Made by a program: the position numbers and the translations under genes. DNA of 7,372 nucleotides from assembly GCA_019090565.1 (NCBI GenBank), contig JAHRVS010000357.1, positions 1-7,372 on the forward strand, in the 5' to 3' direction. This stretch comes from Gammaproteobacteria bacterium. Its GTDB lineage: Bacteria > Pseudomonadota > Gammaproteobacteria > Pseudomonadales > UBA3067. The stretch's first letter is position 1. The number at the start of each line of letters is the position of its first letter. Shown piece by piece: positions 6,472 through 7,372 of this stretch. The notes beneath the pieces were generated by a model. That model did no database searches. It saw only the letters and a program-made list of their open reading frames with translations, and had not been told where the DNA came from.

Positions 6472-7372
6472 ATGGCAAAAGAAATTAAAGCACCTCAGTT
6501 CCCTGAATCGGTAGCAGACGGTTCGATTGCAACCTGGCATAAAAAAGTAGGAGAGCCTGTCGCGCGAGATGAACTGCTTGTTGATATTGAAACCGACAAG
6601 GTGGTTATCGAAATTGTTGCACCGGCTGACGGAGTCCTGACAGAAATAATACAGGAAGAAGGGGCTGTTATTGAAAGCACTCAGGTTATTGCAATGTTTG
6701 AGGAGGGTGCGTCAGCGGCATCTTCTGAGCTAAGCGAAGAGGCCTCAACTGCTGCGCCGGTCGCAGCTGGAGCAGCGCCAGCTCTTAGCCCAGCGGTACG
6801 GAAGCTGGTGACAGAGCACGGCATTGATGCCTCGGTGGTTACGGGCACAGGCAAGGGAGGGCGCATTACAAAAGAAGATGTTCTTGAATATATCAAGCCG
6901 AAGCCTAGCGATAAAATGACTGACACAGAGGTTGTTAATAAAGATGTCCGGCCTACTCAAGCGCTTTCTATACCATCGGGCGGATTAGCGCTTCCTGAGG
7001 AAGAGCGGATGGAGCGACGAGTACCCATGACGCGCTTACGCTCTCGAATTGCAGAGCGATTGGTGACGTCTCAGAATGAAGCGGCAATTCTTACGACGTT
7101 TAATGAAGTGAATATGAAGCCGATCATGGATATGCGAAAGCACTATCAGGATCAGTTTGTTTCGGCCCATGGCGTAAAGCTGGGGTTTATGTCCTTTTTT
7201 GTACGGGCTGTTGTTGAGGCGCTGAAAAAGTTCCCTGCAGTGAATGCTTCCATTGATGGCAATGATGTTGTTTATCATAACTACTACGATGTAGGCGTAG
7301 CTGTATCCACAGAGAGAGGCTTGGTCGTACCTGTGTTGCGTGATGCAGATAAAATGGGTATGGGGGAAGTGG
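6472..7372 (+). CDS. sucB: 2-oxoglutarate dehydrogenase E2 component, dihydrolipoyl succinyltransferase (SucB), 3' end outside the window
   Basis: SucB forms the core of the 2-oxoglutarate dehydrogenase complex. It accepts the succinyl group from SucA on a lipoyl-lysine and transfers it to CoA. The reading frame runs open through the right edge, giving 300 residues of roughly 400 expected. Residues 1-78 are a lipoyl domain with Lys43 in DIETDKVVIEI as the lipoylation site. Residues 79-103 are an Ala/Ser/Glu-rich flexible linker. Residues about 104-142 are the peripheral-subunit-binding domain (ALSPAVRKLVTEHGID, GKGGRITKEDVLEY). A second linker leads to the acyltransferase domain from about 180 (RVPMTRLRSRIAERL, VGVAVSTERGLVVPVLRDAD). 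The catalytic His-x3-Asp-Gly motif near the C terminus lies beyond the window. ATG 6472 has AAGGAA at 6461-6466 as its ribosome binding site; the in-frame GTG 6451 lacks one. It lies 91 nt after sucA. Succinyltransferase rather than acetyltransferase is supported by the single lipoyl domain and the sucA neighbour. Confidence 0.97.
   Translation, partial: MAKEIKAPQFPESVADGSIATWHKKVGEPVARDELLVDIETDKVVIEIVAPADGVLTEIIQEEGAVIESTQVIAMFEEGASAASSELSEEASTAAPVAAGAAPALSPAVRKLVTEHGIDASVVTGTGKGGRITKEDVLEYIKPKPSDKMTDTEVVNKDVRPTQALSIPSGGLALPEEERMERRVPMTRLRSRIAERLVTSQNEAAILTTFNEVNMKPIMDMRKHYQDQFVSAHGVKLGFMSFFVRAVVEALKKFPAVNASIDGNDVVYHNYYDVGVAVSTERGLVVPVLRDADKMGMGEV

Noticed and set aside
6681..6926. Minus-strand open frame with Ala/Ser-rich product opposite the sucB linker region.
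   Set aside because: Its length results from the biased codons of the Ala/Ser-rich linker read in antisense. It is fully contained in sucB and has no domain signature.
1..7372. A hidden novel system such as defence, mobile or biosynthetic cargo within the window.
   Set aside because: More than 90 percent of the window is accounted for by six recognisable TCA-cycle genes in their standard order with intact active sites. The remaining gaps are too short to hold cargo, and I noticed no inverted terminal repeats, integrase, transposase or direct-repeat arrays.

Overview
This window is a conserved piece of core metabolism: the succinate dehydrogenase operon (sdhC, sdhD, sdhA, sdhB) followed on the same strand by the start of the 2-oxoglutarate dehydrogenase genes (sucA complete, sucB cut by the right edge). 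The order sdhCDAB-sucAB on one strand is the classic gammaproteobacterial arrangement. The membrane subunits are the gammaproteobacterial heme b type. SucA reads closer, from memory, to Pseudomonas-type sequences than to the E. coli protein: it has the N-terminal SHLGGGNAAYIEELF region, HSTIREHF, SSVSSAHEKKQVKVL and FEGKHDMGSGAGDVKYHQGFSSN. I therefore infer a Pseudomonadales/Cellvibrionales-like gammaproteobacterium that is not enteric. By eye the composition is balanced to slightly AT-leaning. I cannot name a genus.

Layout: bases 1-35 are the end of an upstream leader, too short to show a promoter. sdhC (36-425) overlaps sdhD (419-766). sdhA (770-2551) follows after 3 nt and sdhB (2562-3269) after 10 nt, so the four genes look like one tightly coupled transcript. 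A 282-nt non-coding gap (3270-3551) holds a stem-loop just after sdhB and a weak promoter candidate, followed by a long leader to sucA (3552-6380). A 91-nt gap (6381-6471) with one -10-like hexamer separates sucA from sucB (6472 to the window end).

Functionally, SdhABCD is respiratory complex II: it oxidises succinate to fumarate and reduces ubiquinone in the inner membrane. SucA (E1o) and SucB (E2o), with a dihydrolipoamide dehydrogenase encoded elsewhere or downstream, convert 2-oxoglutarate to succinyl-CoA. The two units carry out consecutive parts of the TCA cycle. In this lineage sucC and sucD commonly follow, outside this window.

All catalytic and cofactor residues that can be checked by eye are present. 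I see no frameshift, mobile element, CRISPR array, RNA gene or cargo gene. I looked for an undescribed system and did not find one. The only open questions are regulatory and sit in the two intergenic gaps.
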